The position numbers and the translations under genes are program-made. The notes beneath the pieces were generated by a model. It searched no databases and was not told the DNA's origin. It worked only from the letters and a program-made list of their open reading frames with translations. From contig CAWCAW010000006.1 of assembly GCA_963793645.1 (NCBI GenBank), forward strand, positions 558,001 through 622,000: a stretch of 64,000 nt of DNA. Reading direction: 5' to 3'. This stretch comes from CAWCAW01 sp963793645. GTDB lineage: Bacteria; Actinomycetota; Acidimicrobiia; Acidimicrobiales; UBA8190. Positions 41,539 through 49,775 of the stretch are shown one piece after another. Positions within the stretch are counted from its first letter, which is position 1. Every line of letters starts with the position of its first letter.

Positions 41539-42899
41539 GCTCCCCCTTCACGGTGGTCAATCCCACCACGGAGCTGGCCATCACCACCGTTGCCTCATTG
41601 GACGCCGCCGAAGTGGACGCCGTCATCGACGAGGCGGCCCGGGCCGCGGCCCGGTGGCGGTCGGTGAGCCCACATGATCGAGGTCGGATGTTGCGGCGCT
41701 TTGCAGAGGTCGTCGATGAGAACATCGGCGAGCTGGCTGCCTTGGAGGTGGCCAACGCGGGGCACACCACTACCAACGCGCGAGGTGAGGCCGCCAACGT
41801 CCGGGACGTGCTCGAGTACTACTCGGCCGCCCCTGAGCGGCTCTTTGGGCGCCAGATCCCGGTGGCAGGCGGCTGGGACGTGACATTTCACGAACCTCTG
41901 GGCGTCGTCGGTGTCATCGTCCCGTGGAACTTCCCGATGCCCATTGCCGCCTGGGGATTCGCCCCGGCCCTGGCGGCCGGAAACGCCGTCGTCGTCAAGC
42001 CCGCCGAGCTCACGCCGCTCACCGCCCTTCGCCTCGAGCAGTGTGCCTTGGAAGCAGGGATTCCCGAGGGGGTGTTCCAGGTGGCCACCGGTGCGGGATC
42101 GGTGGTGGGTAGGCGCTTCGTCGAGCACCCGGCCGTGCGCAAGGTGTGCTTCACGGGTTCTTCCGAGGTCGGACGCGAGGTGATGGCGGGATGTGCCGCG
42201 CAGGTCAAACGCATCACACTCGAGCTCGGCGGCAAGAGCGCCAACATCGTATTTGCCGACGCCGACGTGGAGCGGGCTGCGGTGGCCGCTCCCGCCAGCG
42301 TGTTCGACAACGCCGGGCAGGATTGCTGTGCCCGGTCCCGCATCCTCGTCGAGCGCTCTATCTTCGATCGTTTCATGGAGACCTTCGAGATCGCCGTGAA
42401 GGGCTTCAAAGTGGCGGATCCGTCCGACCCGACCAGCGACATGGGCCCGCTCATCAGTGCCGAGCACCGGGCCCGCGTGGCGGCGTTCACCGATGAAGCC
42501 ACGGTGGCGTTTCGCGGTTCGGCACCGACCGGGCCCGGCTACTGGATGGCACCCACCGTCCTTCATCCGGTCCATCCCCACGAACGCTGCTGGCGTGAGG
42601 AGATCTTCGGCCCCGTGGCCGCCGTGACGTCATTCGCTGACGAGTCCGAGGCCATAGCCCTGGCCAACGACACTCCCTACGGATTGTCGGGCTCGATCTG
42701 GACGTCCGACCTCGGGCGCGCTTTGCGGGTGGCCCGAGCCGTCGAGACAGGGAACCTGTCGATTAACTCCCATTCGTCGGTGCGGTACTCGACGCCTTTC
42801 GGCGGCTTCAAGCAGTCGGGCCTGGGCCGGGAACTCGGCCCCGACGCCCTGGCTGCTTTCACCGACGTGAAGAACGTATTTCTGTCTAACGGAGGGTGA
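41535..42899 (+). CDS. NAD(P)-dependent aldehyde dehydrogenase (PuuC-like)
   Basis: A 454-residue ALDH. Coenzyme loop VIVPWNFPMPIAAWGFAPAL near residue 130, FTGSSEVGREV near 205, catalytic Glu in LELGGKSANIVFADAD near 230, catalytic Cys in NAGQDCCARSRILVE near 260, and EEIFGPVAAV near 355. GTG 41535 overlaps the previous stop (GTGA). In the pathway it should oxidise a gamma-glutamyl-amino-aldehyde to the acid. Confidence 0.9.
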   Translation: MSSPFTVVNPTTELAITTVASLDAAEVDAVIDEAARAAARWRSVSPHDRGRMLRRFAEVVDENIGELAALEVANAGHTTTNARGEAANVRDVLEYYSAAPERLFGRQIPVAGGWDVTFHEPLGVVGVIVPWNFPMPIAAWGFAPALAAGNAVVVKPAELTPLTALRLEQCALEAGIPEGVFQVATGAGSVVGRRFVEHPAVRKVCFTGSSEVGREVMAGCAAQVKRITLELGGKSANIVFADADVERAAVAAPASVFDNAGQDCCARSRILVERSIFDRFMETFEIAVKGFKVADPSDPTSDMGPLISAEHRARVAAFTDEATVAFRGSAPTGPGYWMAPTVLHPVHPHERCWREEIFGPVAAVTSFADESEAIALANDTPYGLSGSIWTSDLGRALRVARAVETGNLSINSHSSVRYSTPFGGFKQSGLGRELGPDALAAFTDVKNVFLSNGG

Positions 42900-43669
42900 C
42901 AGTGCCAGGTCGACTGCAGGACAAGGTTGCGGTGATCACCGGCGCGGCCGGAGGCATCGGACGGGCCAGCGCACTGCGCTTCGCCGCCGAAGGAGCGCGC
43001 GTCCTCGTCGCCGACGTCGCCGACGAGGCGGGTCGGGAACTGGCGGCGGAGGTGGACGGCATCTACGTGCACACCGACGTCACCGAAGCTGACGATGTGC
43101 GGGCCATGTACGGCGCCGCCTTGGAGGCGTGGGGCACGGTCGACATTTGCTTCAACAACGCCGGGATCTCGCCTCCCGATGACGCCTCGATCCTCGACAC
43201 GGATCTAGCGGCGTGGAGACGAGTGCAAGACGTCAACTTGACCAGTGTGTATCTGTGCTGCAAATACGGCATTCCTCTTCTGCTTGAACATGGCGGTGGT
43301 TCCGTCATCAACACAGCGTCCTTCGTTGCCGTGCGAGGGGCGGCCACCTCGCAAATCTCCTATACGGCGTCGAAGGGGGGAGTTCTGGCCCTCACCCGCG
43401 AACTCGGGGTCGAGTTCGCCCGCCAAGGGGTGCGGGTAAACGCCCTGTGCCCGGGGCCCGTCGACACGCCACTGCTCCAGGAGCTTTTTGCCAAAGACCC
43501 CGTGGCCGCCGCCCGCCGGTTGGTGCACATTCCCATGGGCCGCTTCGGCCACGCCCAGGAGATCGCGGCCGCCGCCGCCTTCCTGGCCTCCGACGACGCC
43601 TCTTTCATCACGGCGTCGACCTTCCTTGTCGACGGCGGCCTCCACGCCGCCTACACCACCCCTCTGTGA
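42896..43669 (+). CDS. Short-chain dehydrogenase/reductase
   Basis: A 257-residue classical SDR: TGAAGGIGRAS cofactor motif near residue 16, DVTEADDV, NNAG near 87, Ser in INTASF near 138, YTASK (catalytic Tyr/Lys) near 152, and PGPVDTPLL. It is NAD-type by the Asp at the end of the second strand (VADVADEAG). GTG 42896 overlaps the ALDH stop. Placed between the ALDH and the hydrolase, it is the only enzyme in this operon that could generate the aldehyde, by oxidising an alcohol rather than an amine. Confidence 0.9.
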   Translation: MTVPGRLQDKVAVITGAAGGIGRASALRFAAEGARVLVADVADEAGRELAAEVDGIYVHTDVTEADDVRAMYGAALEAWGTVDICFNNAGISPPDDASILDTDLAAWRRVQDVNLTSVYLCCKYGIPLLLEHGGGSVINTASFVAVRGAATSQISYTASKGGVLALTRELGVEFARQGVRVNALCPGPVDTPLLQELFAKDPVAAARRLVHIPMGRFGHAQEIAAAAAFLASDDASFITASTFLVDGGLHAAYTTPL

Positions 43670-44391
43670 GCACTTCCGCCCGTCGAACCCGGACCGGCCG
43701 GCCTGTGGTCGGTGTGACCGCTTACGAGGAAGACGCCACCTGGGGGTTGTGGCATACCAGCGCGGCGGTGCTACCCAGCTCGTACGTGCACGCCATTACC
43801 GCCGCGGGTGGGATCCCTGTTCTCCTACCTGCGCAGCCAACCGATGTCGACAGCCTCGTCGGTCGGCTCGACGCCATCGTCTTAACGGGTGGACCGGACG
43901 TGGACCCCGATCGTTACGGCGCCGAGCGCTGGCCCGCGACCGACGCGCCCCGATACCAAAGAGACGAGTTCGAACTCGATCTTCTGCGGGCGTCGACCGA
44001 CGTCGGACTGCCGGTATTGGCCATCTGTCGGGGTTTACAGCTTCTCAACGTGGCTAGAGGGGGGACCCTCGTACAGGACCTTCCCGAGGAACTAGGCATC
44101 GATACCCACCGCCCCGAGCCGGGGATCTTCGCCAACCAGCACATAACGGTCGATCCCACCAGCCGGCTGGCCGTCGCCCTCGGGTCCACGCAAGTCGAGG
44201 TGTCCTGCCATCACCACCAAGCCATCGACAAGCTCGGTCGCGGCCTGATCTCCGTGGCTCGCTCCGGTGACGGCGTGGTCGAGGCCGTTGAGGACGAGTC
44301 GGCGCCCTTCCTCATAGGCGTGCAGTGGCACCCCGAGGAGCGAGCCGACCTGTCGCTGTTCTCAGCTTTGGTTGAGGCGGCCGCAGGCTAG
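43666..44391 (+). CDS. puuD: Class I amidotransferase, gamma-glutamyl-amino-acid hydrolase (PuuD-like)
   Basis: A 241-residue peptidase C26 protein. IVLTGGPDVDPDRYGAE near residue 70, nucleophile Cys in ILAICRGLQLLNVARGGTLVQD-type context near 120, and His/Glu in IGVQWHPEE near 223 give the full triad; VSCHHHQAI is also typical of PuuD. GTG 43666 overlaps the SDR stop, making it the last gene of the coupled operon. It should release glutamate and the final acid, for example an amino acid, from the gamma-glutamyl intermediate. Confidence 0.88.
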   Translation: MSTSARRTRTGRPVVGVTAYEEDATWGLWHTSAAVLPSSYVHAITAAGGIPVLLPAQPTDVDSLVGRLDAIVLTGGPDVDPDRYGAERWPATDAPRYQRDEFELDLLRASTDVGLPVLAICRGLQLLNVARGGTLVQDLPEELGIDTHRPEPGIFANQHITVDPTSRLAVALGSTQVEVSCHHHQAIDKLGRGLISVARSGDGVVEAVEDESAPFLIGVQWHPEERADLSLFSALVEAAAG

Positions 44392-44406
44392 AGGTTTCGG
44401 AGGCTT

Positions 44407-45306
44407 TTATCGAGGCGAGGCGTCGACCAAAGCAGGATCAGCACGTTGCACCCGGGCGGCGGCCCGTCCGAGTCGTGTGATGAATTGCATGAGCCTGTCG
44501 CGCGCCGCCTCGGCAGACGCATCCAAGCCCTCGGTGTTGGCCGCATCCCAGTGGCCGAGGACGACCGGCTTGAGAATCAAGTCGTGATGCACTCGCAGGT
44601 CGTAGATTCCGGTCCGGGCAATGGCCTTGGCGTGCTGGGCGAAACCGTCTATTCCCGTGCCGGGCATCTCGAAATTCAGCACCTGGCGTTTGATGGCCTC
44701 CATCATTCCCGAGGGGTCGATGGTCAACGCGGCGGACACAAGATCGCGGTAGAAGAGATAATGAAGGTTCTCGTCTGCCGCCACCCGCTTCATCACCTCA
44801 TAGCCCTCGGTGTCTGACAGGGCCTTTCCGGTGTTGTGGTGTGCGATCCGCGTGGCGAGTTCCTGAAGGGCGAGATAGGCGAAAGCATCGGGGATGCTGG
44901 CCACGTAAGGACTGACGCCACCGGTGACCTGAGCCATGCGCGCCCGCTCGAGGGTGACGGGGTCGAGGCGCCCGCTCATGATCAGGTAGTCCCGCAGGAC
45001 AATCGAATGGCGCCCTTCCTCGGCGGTCCACCGCCTGGTCCAGTAACCCCAGGCGCCGTCTCGGCCGAAGAGATGATCAAGCGAGGCGAAGTAGTACGGC
45101 AGGTTGTCCTCGGTGAGCACGTTGACGAACAAGGCGCTGGCCACGCCCTCGGGCAGCCCATCGGCCCGTTCGACGCTCCCGTTCGCCGGCAGAGGCCGCC
45201 ACTCGACGAGCTCATGGGGAAACCACTCTTTGGCCATGCCGAGGTGGCGGTCCAAAAGGCGTTCCGCAGTCGGCTGGAGCTCTGCGAGCATCGTCGCGTC
45301 ATCCAT
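44407..45306 (-). CDS. Acyl-[acyl-carrier-protein] desaturase (DesA/plant stearoyl-ACP desaturase type)
   Basis: A 299-residue soluble diiron enzyme introducing a double bond into acyl-ACP. Diiron ligands are seen in EDNLPYY near residue 66, EEGRHSIVLRDY near 97 and ADENLHYLFYRD near 183 (the two ExxH motifs), with ARIAHHNTG between them. ATG 45306 has GAGG about 10 bases upstream; ATG 45321 is an alternative. Such desaturases are frequent in mycobacteria and other actinobacteria. It is convergent with the puuD-like gene. Confidence 0.88.
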   Translation of the reverse strand: MDDATMLAELQPTAERLLDRHLGMAKEWFPHELVEWRPLPANGSVERADGLPEGVASALFVNVLTEDNLPYYFASLDHLFGRDGAWGYWTRRWTAEEGRHSIVLRDYLIMSGRLDPVTLERARMAQVTGGVSPYVASIPDAFAYLALQELATRIAHHNTGKALSDTEGYEVMKRVAADENLHYLFYRDLVSAALTIDPSGMMEAIKRQVLNFEMPGTGIDGFAQHAKAIARTGIYDLRVHHDLILKPVVLGHWDAANTEGLDASAEAARDRLMQFITRLGRAAARVQRADPALVDASPR

Positions 45307-45640
45307 GGCTGCGCACCTCATTCCTTTGGTCGCGGTCGCCCCCACGACTGCGAGGTGTCCATTTGCCCCGGATTCCGGCCGGGTCTCTAACTCACTTTAG
45401 GCAATCACGCGGGGCCCGTGGCTATTCGAGTGTGTTCGGCGCCCTCCGGCCCGCCTCGCCTTCTCCCCCACCTTTCATGGCCCCAACACCGGCTACCGGT
45501 GTCGCCAACGCAATCGGCGCCCCTGAGCTGGGAGCTTGGCGTTCTGTCGCCGTCTCCACGGACGGGGTCGTGAGGCTGTCGGCGGTTGGCCGTGGTCGAT
45601 TGCCGTCGACCATCCGACGCCCTGACCAACGTCCTCGCCA
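45307..45640. other. Gap without recognisable gene
   Basis: 334 GC-rich bases upstream of the acyl-ACP desaturase gene. Short frames on both strands have no recognisable protein content. The desaturase promoter is expected here, but I cannot point to it. Confidence 0.45.
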
Positions 45641-46018
45641 TTACGAGGCCTCCCGCTCCAGGTGGGCTTTGTGGGCGAGCTTGATGACGTCCGCCGACAC
45701 CGATCGCTTGTTGCCTTCATGGTCCGGATGGTGCGCCGGACATGCGATATATGGAGTGCCTTCGACCGGCTTCCCAAGGCGCAGGCAACCTTTGACATGG
45801 CAATTGTGATGCCGGTACACGGTGACGATGCTGCCCAGGATCAAGAAGTCGGGAATCGAACCGCCGAAGCCGGACCAGAACCCGTACCACGTGCCTGACT
45901 CGGCGTCGGCACCGGTGTAGCGCAGGAACCAATGGGCAGAGTCAGCCCAAAAGGCACTTACGAGAATCAACAAGCCGACGAGGACGACCAGCAACCCAAC
46001 GCTGAGACCACGTCTCAT
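45641..46018 (-). CDS. Small membrane protein of unknown function
   Basis: A 125-residue protein with two hydrophobic helices (SVGLLVVLVGLLILVSAFWA near residues 6-25, and GSIPDFLILGSIVTVYRH near 53-70), then a cytoplasmic tail with HHNCHVKGCLRLGKPVEGTPY and CPAHHP; the Cys and His suggest a metal site. The frame can be extended upstream to 46843 only by overlapping the potassium-channel gene antiphase, so ATG 46018 is chosen. It is 83 bases downstream of that gene in the same direction. Homologues of this CxxHxxxC-tailed type are, from memory, common next to phage or host membrane genes in actinobacteria. Confidence 0.65.
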   Translation of the reverse strand: MRRGLSVGLLVVLVGLLILVSAFWADSAHWFLRYTGADAESGTWYGFWSGFGGSIPDFLILGSIVTVYRHHNCHVKGCLRLGKPVEGTPYIACPAHHPDHEGNKRSVSADVIKLAHKAHLEREAS

Positions 46019-46101
46019 GACATTCCTCCCGATCTCCTGGCTCTCGCCTTGACGAACCCCACCGACCCCTTGGAGCAAAACGGGACCATCCTCACAGTCC
46101 C

Positions 46102-47064
46102 CTACCCATCTGGTTCGACCGGACCATTGGCGCCCGCCTCGGCATCTGCGGCCGCATCCACTGCCGCCACCTCCCCGGGAGTAGCCCCGAGACGACGCTC
46201 GACGTCGGCCAGGCGGTCGCTGATCACTGATAGCTGCTGACCCAAGTCGGCGTGGCCCTTTTTGAACTCTTCCTTGTTGGCGTCGGTGTGCTCCTTGATG
46301 AACACGGAAGCAACCGTGGCCGTCAGCACGCCGATAAGGCCTATTCCCACCAGCATCAGGATCACAGCCACGCTCCGGCCGCCCTCGGTGACTGGGTACC
46401 GGTCCCCGTATCCCACCGTGGTCACGGTGACGATGGCCCACCAGAGCGCATCCGGGTAATCGTGGATGTTGCTTCCTTTGGCGTTTTCCTCGAAGAGCAG
46501 CACCAGCCACGCTCCGATGAAAAGTGTTCCCACCACGGCGATGAGCACCCGGAAGAGGCTGTGGTGCTTGAGGATGGCCTCCACTCGAAGCTCGCCCTCG
46601 TGCACGAGCAGGGTCATCTTTTCGATCCCGACGACGTGCCAGCCCTGCAGAGGGGGCACCAACACGGTCGCCGGCTCTACCCATCGCCGCCTGAGATAGC
46701 CGGGTGTGTCTGGCGTGACCACCAGCCGGACGAGGTACTCCACCAGCATGATGACCCAAAGCGCGAAGAGGCCGCCGACGAGGCCTTTGGAGGCAGAGCC
46801 GTTGACGTCGGCCGTAAGGACGGCGATGGCGAGGACGAGCCACGCCACCCCCAGAACCGCCATCGGGAACTTTGTGAATCGCTCGATGCGGTCGACGAGA
46901 TCGTGGCGTCCGCCCGACGGCTTCGCCCCGGCCACGGTCTGGCGCCGGCGCTCCTCTTTGCGCTCTTTGTCTTCGAGGCGCTCTTGCTCGAGCTGCTCCA
47001 GGCGTCGTATGCGTTCGATGGAGGACGGCTTCTTCGCCGCGGTGCTGCTCGGAACAGTGCTCAA
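46102..47064 (-). CDS. Potassium/ion channel with N-terminal coiled coil
   Basis: A 320-residue voltage-gated-like channel: a charged coiled-coil N-terminus (RRLEQLEQERLEDKERKEER), helices from ~68 to ~105, a basic S4-like segment (EYLVRLVVTPDTPGYLRRRW), a pore loop with the selectivity filter TVGYGDRYPV near residue 217 and a last helix (VAVILMLVGIGLIGVLTATV), then a C-terminal coiled coil (ISDRLADVERRLG). Start is TTG 47064 with GGGGAG upstream. Fits the Kch/KvAP-like family; the membrane part is shorter than six full helices. Confidence 0.82.
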   Translation of the reverse strand: MSTVPSSTAAKKPSSIERIRRLEQLEQERLEDKERKEERRRQTVAGAKPSGGRHDLVDRIERFTKFPMAVLGVAWLVLAIAVLTADVNGSASKGLVGGLFALWVIMLVEYLVRLVVTPDTPGYLRRRWVEPATVLVPPLQGWHVVGIEKMTLLVHEGELRVEAILKHHSLFRVLIAVVGTLFIGAWLVLLFEENAKGSNIHDYPDALWWAIVTVTTVGYGDRYPVTEGGRSVAVILMLVGIGLIGVLTATVASVFIKEHTDANKEEFKKGHADLGQQLSVISDRLADVERRLGATPGEVAAVDAAADAEAGANGPVEPDG

Positions 47065-47211
47065 ATCAGTGGAATTCTCCCCGATGGGACGAAATTAGTA
47101 GCTGGAAGGCCCGCCCTCGATGATCGGCACGGTCGACTGACCTCGGCGCGGTGAACGAGCCCGTCATGGCGCCAGGCAGCCGAGACTTACGGTCCTGGCT
47201 CAAGGGGAACG

Positions 47212-48243
47212 TCAGACCGGTTCCGAGTGGTCGTGGACGGCCGACGCCGGTTCGACCGTCCACCAATTCTGGGCGATCAAAGACAGCGACTCCAATCTGG
47301 CTTCATAGGTGTGCGCCCGGGTCGAAAGCATGATCTCGTCGGCCGCAGTGCGAATCTGCAGTTCCCTGAGACCTTCGACAACCGTGTCCGGTGCACCGAT
47401 CAGATGCGTTGACATGGCCTCTTCGACGACCGCTTTCTCGGCGGCCGTGAACGCATACTCCGCGGCCTGCTCAGGAGAGGGCAGCGGCCCCAAACGACCC
47501 GATCGCAACTGCAGAATGCTGAGAGCAGTCGACCCTGAAAGCCGGACGGCCTCTGCTTCGCTGGGAGCGCAGAGAACGGATACGGCAACCATGACGGTGG
47601 TCTCGCCATGAAGCACGGAGGGGCGGAAGCTCGACCGATAGGTGCTGAGCGCGGCGTCGAGGAGCTTGGGGGCGAAGTGGTAGGCGAACGAAAAAGGAAG
47701 TCCGAGCAATCCCGCCAGTTGCGCGCTGAACAGTGAGGACCCCAACAGCCAGACCTCAGGGAGGTAACCCCGACCGGGATTGGCGGACGGGTGCCTCGGC
47801 AATCCCTCGGCGGGCAGGAGGTAGTTGATCAGCTCGACGACGTCATCGGGGAACGTGTCCGCCTGCTGCTCCGGCGAGCGCCGTAGGGCCCGGACTGTCA
47901 CCGGATCGGTTCCGGGAGCACGTCCCAGCCCGAGATCGATGCGCCCCGGGTGTAGCGCCTCCAGGGTCCCGAATTGTTCGGCCACAACGAGTGGGGCGTG
48001 GTTGGGCAACATGACACCACCGGAGCCGACACGAAGTGTCGTGGTGGCGTCGGCCAGGTGGGCGATCAGGACAGCGGGCGCAGAACTGGCCACCGCCGGC
48101 ATCCCGTGATGCTCCGCCACCCACAATCGGTGGTAGCCGAGTCGCTCCACCTCGGCGGCAATCTTTACTGTCTCTCTGAGGGCTTGGGCCGACGTTGACC
48201 CCGTTGCCACGGTGGCCAGGTCGAGGACGGAAAGGGGAATCAC
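47212..48243 (-). CDS. LLM class flavin-dependent oxidoreductase (MsnO8 type)
   Basis: A 343-residue luciferase-like monooxygenase. IPLSVLDLATVATGSTSAQAL at the N-terminus, WVAEHHGMPAVASSAP near residue 45, GSGGVMLPNHAPLVVAEQFG near 82 and IDLGLGRAPGTDP near 110 are the hallmark of the MsnO8/alkanal-monooxygenase-like subgroup. It would use FMNH2 or F420H2. GTG 48243 is chosen; TTG 48270 would add nine residues. It is monocistronic, downstream of the mycothiol-type gene. Confidence 0.85.
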   Translation of the reverse strand: MIPLSVLDLATVATGSTSAQALRETVKIAAEVERLGYHRLWVAEHHGMPAVASSAPAVLIAHLADATTTLRVGSGGVMLPNHAPLVVAEQFGTLEALHPGRIDLGLGRAPGTDPVTVRALRRSPEQQADTFPDDVVELINYLLPAEGLPRHPSANPGRGYLPEVWLLGSSLFSAQLAGLLGLPFSFAYHFAPKLLDAALSTYRSSFRPSVLHGETTVMVAVSVLCAPSEAEAVRLSGSTALSILQLRSGRLGPLPSPEQAAEYAFTAAEKAVVEEAMSTHLIGAPDTVVEGLRELQIRTAADEIMLSTRAHTYEARLESLSLIAQNWWTVEPASAVHDHSEPV

Positions 48244-48349
48244 TCCGGTTCTAACAGCAGGACTCTCCAAAAGCTTCCGGTCCTGCTCGGCACTCCTTGG
48301 CCACCGACAGCGAAGTTTGCCCGAGTGTCAAGGGAGAGCTACGCCTGGC

Positions 48350-49015
48350 TCAACGGTAGATGTTGACCGTGTCATCGAGGCCCATGCGTGACGCCGGGGC
48401 GCGGCCGGTCGACACGAGGATGAACGTCATGGGATCACCCGTGATCACGTCGCCACCTCCGCCCGACACGGCGAACTCATCCATCCCCTCGAGCTTCAAG
48501 ATGGCGGGCGGCCAGCCCTGGTCGGTGAGGACCTTGGCAATGTGCGACACCGAGGGCAGCAAACCGCTTCCCGCCACAGACGGCTGGTCGAGTGCGGAGC
48601 GAATGTCGTCAGCGTGGAGGAAGGTGTCGAACCACAGCGACTCAACCCCGAAACCGAGGGACGTCCCGTTGCCTTGGGGGCCGTCGGCATTCCAGGCGTC
48701 GTCGTCGAACGCCGCCACCAATGCGCTGGCCGTCTCTATGGCGCGCTGCAACTCGTCAGCGGTGTCGTTGGCGCTCTGGCTACGACGGTCGTCGACCTGG
48801 CGCTTGGTTACCTCGGCAGTGCCCAGACCCTCGAGACGGAGGTTGGTGACGTCACTGAGTTGTCCGACGACATGAGCGGCCACATCCGCGACGCGCCATC
48901 CCTCACAGCGAGAAGGTGTCTCCCATTGTGCGTCCGACAGGCCCCGCAACAAGTCAGCAAAGCTCTCGTATTCCTCGGTCATCCCCGGCACGACGACCAT
49001 CCGGCTCAGCGTCAT
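48350..49015 (-). CDS. Maleylpyruvate isomerase / mycothiol-dependent DinB-like protein
   Basis: A 221-residue protein of the MDMPI N-terminal family: LLRGLSDAQWETPSRCEGWRV ... ADVAAHVVGQLSDV contains the conserved Trp and metal-binding His; the second and third His positions lie in the FDTFLHADDIR segment. These four-helix zinc proteins use mycothiol as cofactor in actinobacteria. ATG 49015 follows GAGGAGGG. It is divergent from the TetR gene, with a palindromic operator between them, so it is very likely the TetR target. Confidence 0.82.
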   Translation of the reverse strand: MTLSRMVVVPGMTEEYESFADLLRGLSDAQWETPSRCEGWRVADVAAHVVGQLSDVTNLRLEGLGTAEVTKRQVDDRRSQSANDTADELQRAIETASALVAAFDDDAWNADGPQGNGTSLGFGVESLWFDTFLHADDIRSALDQPSVAGSGLLPSVSHIAKVLTDQGWPPAILKLEGMDEFAVSGGGGDVITGDPMTFILVSTGRAPASRMGLDDTVNIYR

Positions 49016-49055
49016 CTCCACCCTCCTCGGCGACCGCACGCGGTATCGTGCAATG

Positions 49056-49084
49056 GCATGTAACTTACATGCACCTTGCATGTA
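49056..49084. promoter_or_regulatory. Palindromic operator for the divergent TetR/MDMPI pair
   Basis: GCATGTAACTTACATGC (49056-49072) is a perfect 8-1-8 palindrome midway between the divergent start codons at 49015 and 49084. A further half-site, GCATGTA, occupies 49078-49084 and runs into the TetR start codon. This size and placement are typical for TetR autoregulation plus control of the divergent gene. Confidence 0.75.
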
Positions 49085-49705
49085 TGGTCAAGAGGGAATC
49101 CATCACACAACCCCGTCGCACCCAGGCTGAGCGCTCCGAGTCGACGCGCGCAGCGCTGATAGCGTCGGGTCGCGCGCTGTTCGGGAGCAATGGCTATGGC
49201 CATACGGCGCGAGAGGAGATCGTGGCTGACGCCGGTGTCACGCGGCGGGGCGCTGCAGCATCACTTCGACGACAAGCAGGGATTATTTCTGGCCGTCTAC
49301 GAGGAACTCGAGCAGGAGATCGTCGCATCGACTGCGCAGGCGGCGTTGCACGTGGGCCACGAGCATCCCCTCGAGATGTTGCGAGCGGGGTGCCACGCCT
49401 ATCTCGACGCCATGCTGGATCCCGCCGTGCAACGTATTTGCGCCCTCGACGGTCCCGCCGTCCTCCCCGCCGATGTTCGCAGCGAGATCGCCGACCGGTA
49501 CGCGTTAGCGCTGGTGCGCGAGGTGGTGCAAGCAGCCATGTCCCAACACGAGATCCAACAAGCGCCCTTGGAACCGCTCACCCGCATGCTGCTGGCCGGG
49601 GTCATGGCCGCCGCGCAGTACGTGGCCACGGCGGACAACCCCAAGAATGCCCGCAAGGACGCCGGCAAGACGGTCGACATGTTGCTGAGCAGCCTGACGC
49701 CTTAG
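49084..49705 (+). pseudogene. TetR-family regulator with a +1 frameshift
   Basis: ATG 49084 opens a TetR DNA-binding domain (RAALIASGRALFGSNGYGHT, REEIVADAGVTR). The frame is then lost at about 49246: the family continuation GALQHHFDDKQGLFLAVYEEL is one base out of register and runs intact to the stop at 49703. Deleting one base in CGGCGGGG (49243-49250) restores a normal ~206-residue TetR with full C-terminal ligand domain (LEPLTRMLLAGVMAAAQYV). Either a recent mutation or a sequencing slip at the G run. The flanking operator looks intact. Confidence 0.75.
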
Positions 49706-49775
49706 ACACCTGTTGCGTCATTTGGTGTCAAGCGACAACGAGCCGTGCCATGTCGCCGACCGGACCAGAGAACAC

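Noticed and set aside
41595..42581. 328-codon minus-strand frame
   Set aside because: Antisense to an aldehyde dehydrogenase with intact catalytic motifs.
46019..46843. Upstream extension of the small membrane protein frame
   Set aside because: It overlaps the potassium-channel gene on the same strand in another frame and has shadow composition; the ATG at 46018 opens directly on a membrane helix.
46252..47154. 300-codon plus-strand frame
   Set aside because: Antisense to a potassium channel with a TVGYGD filter; shadow.
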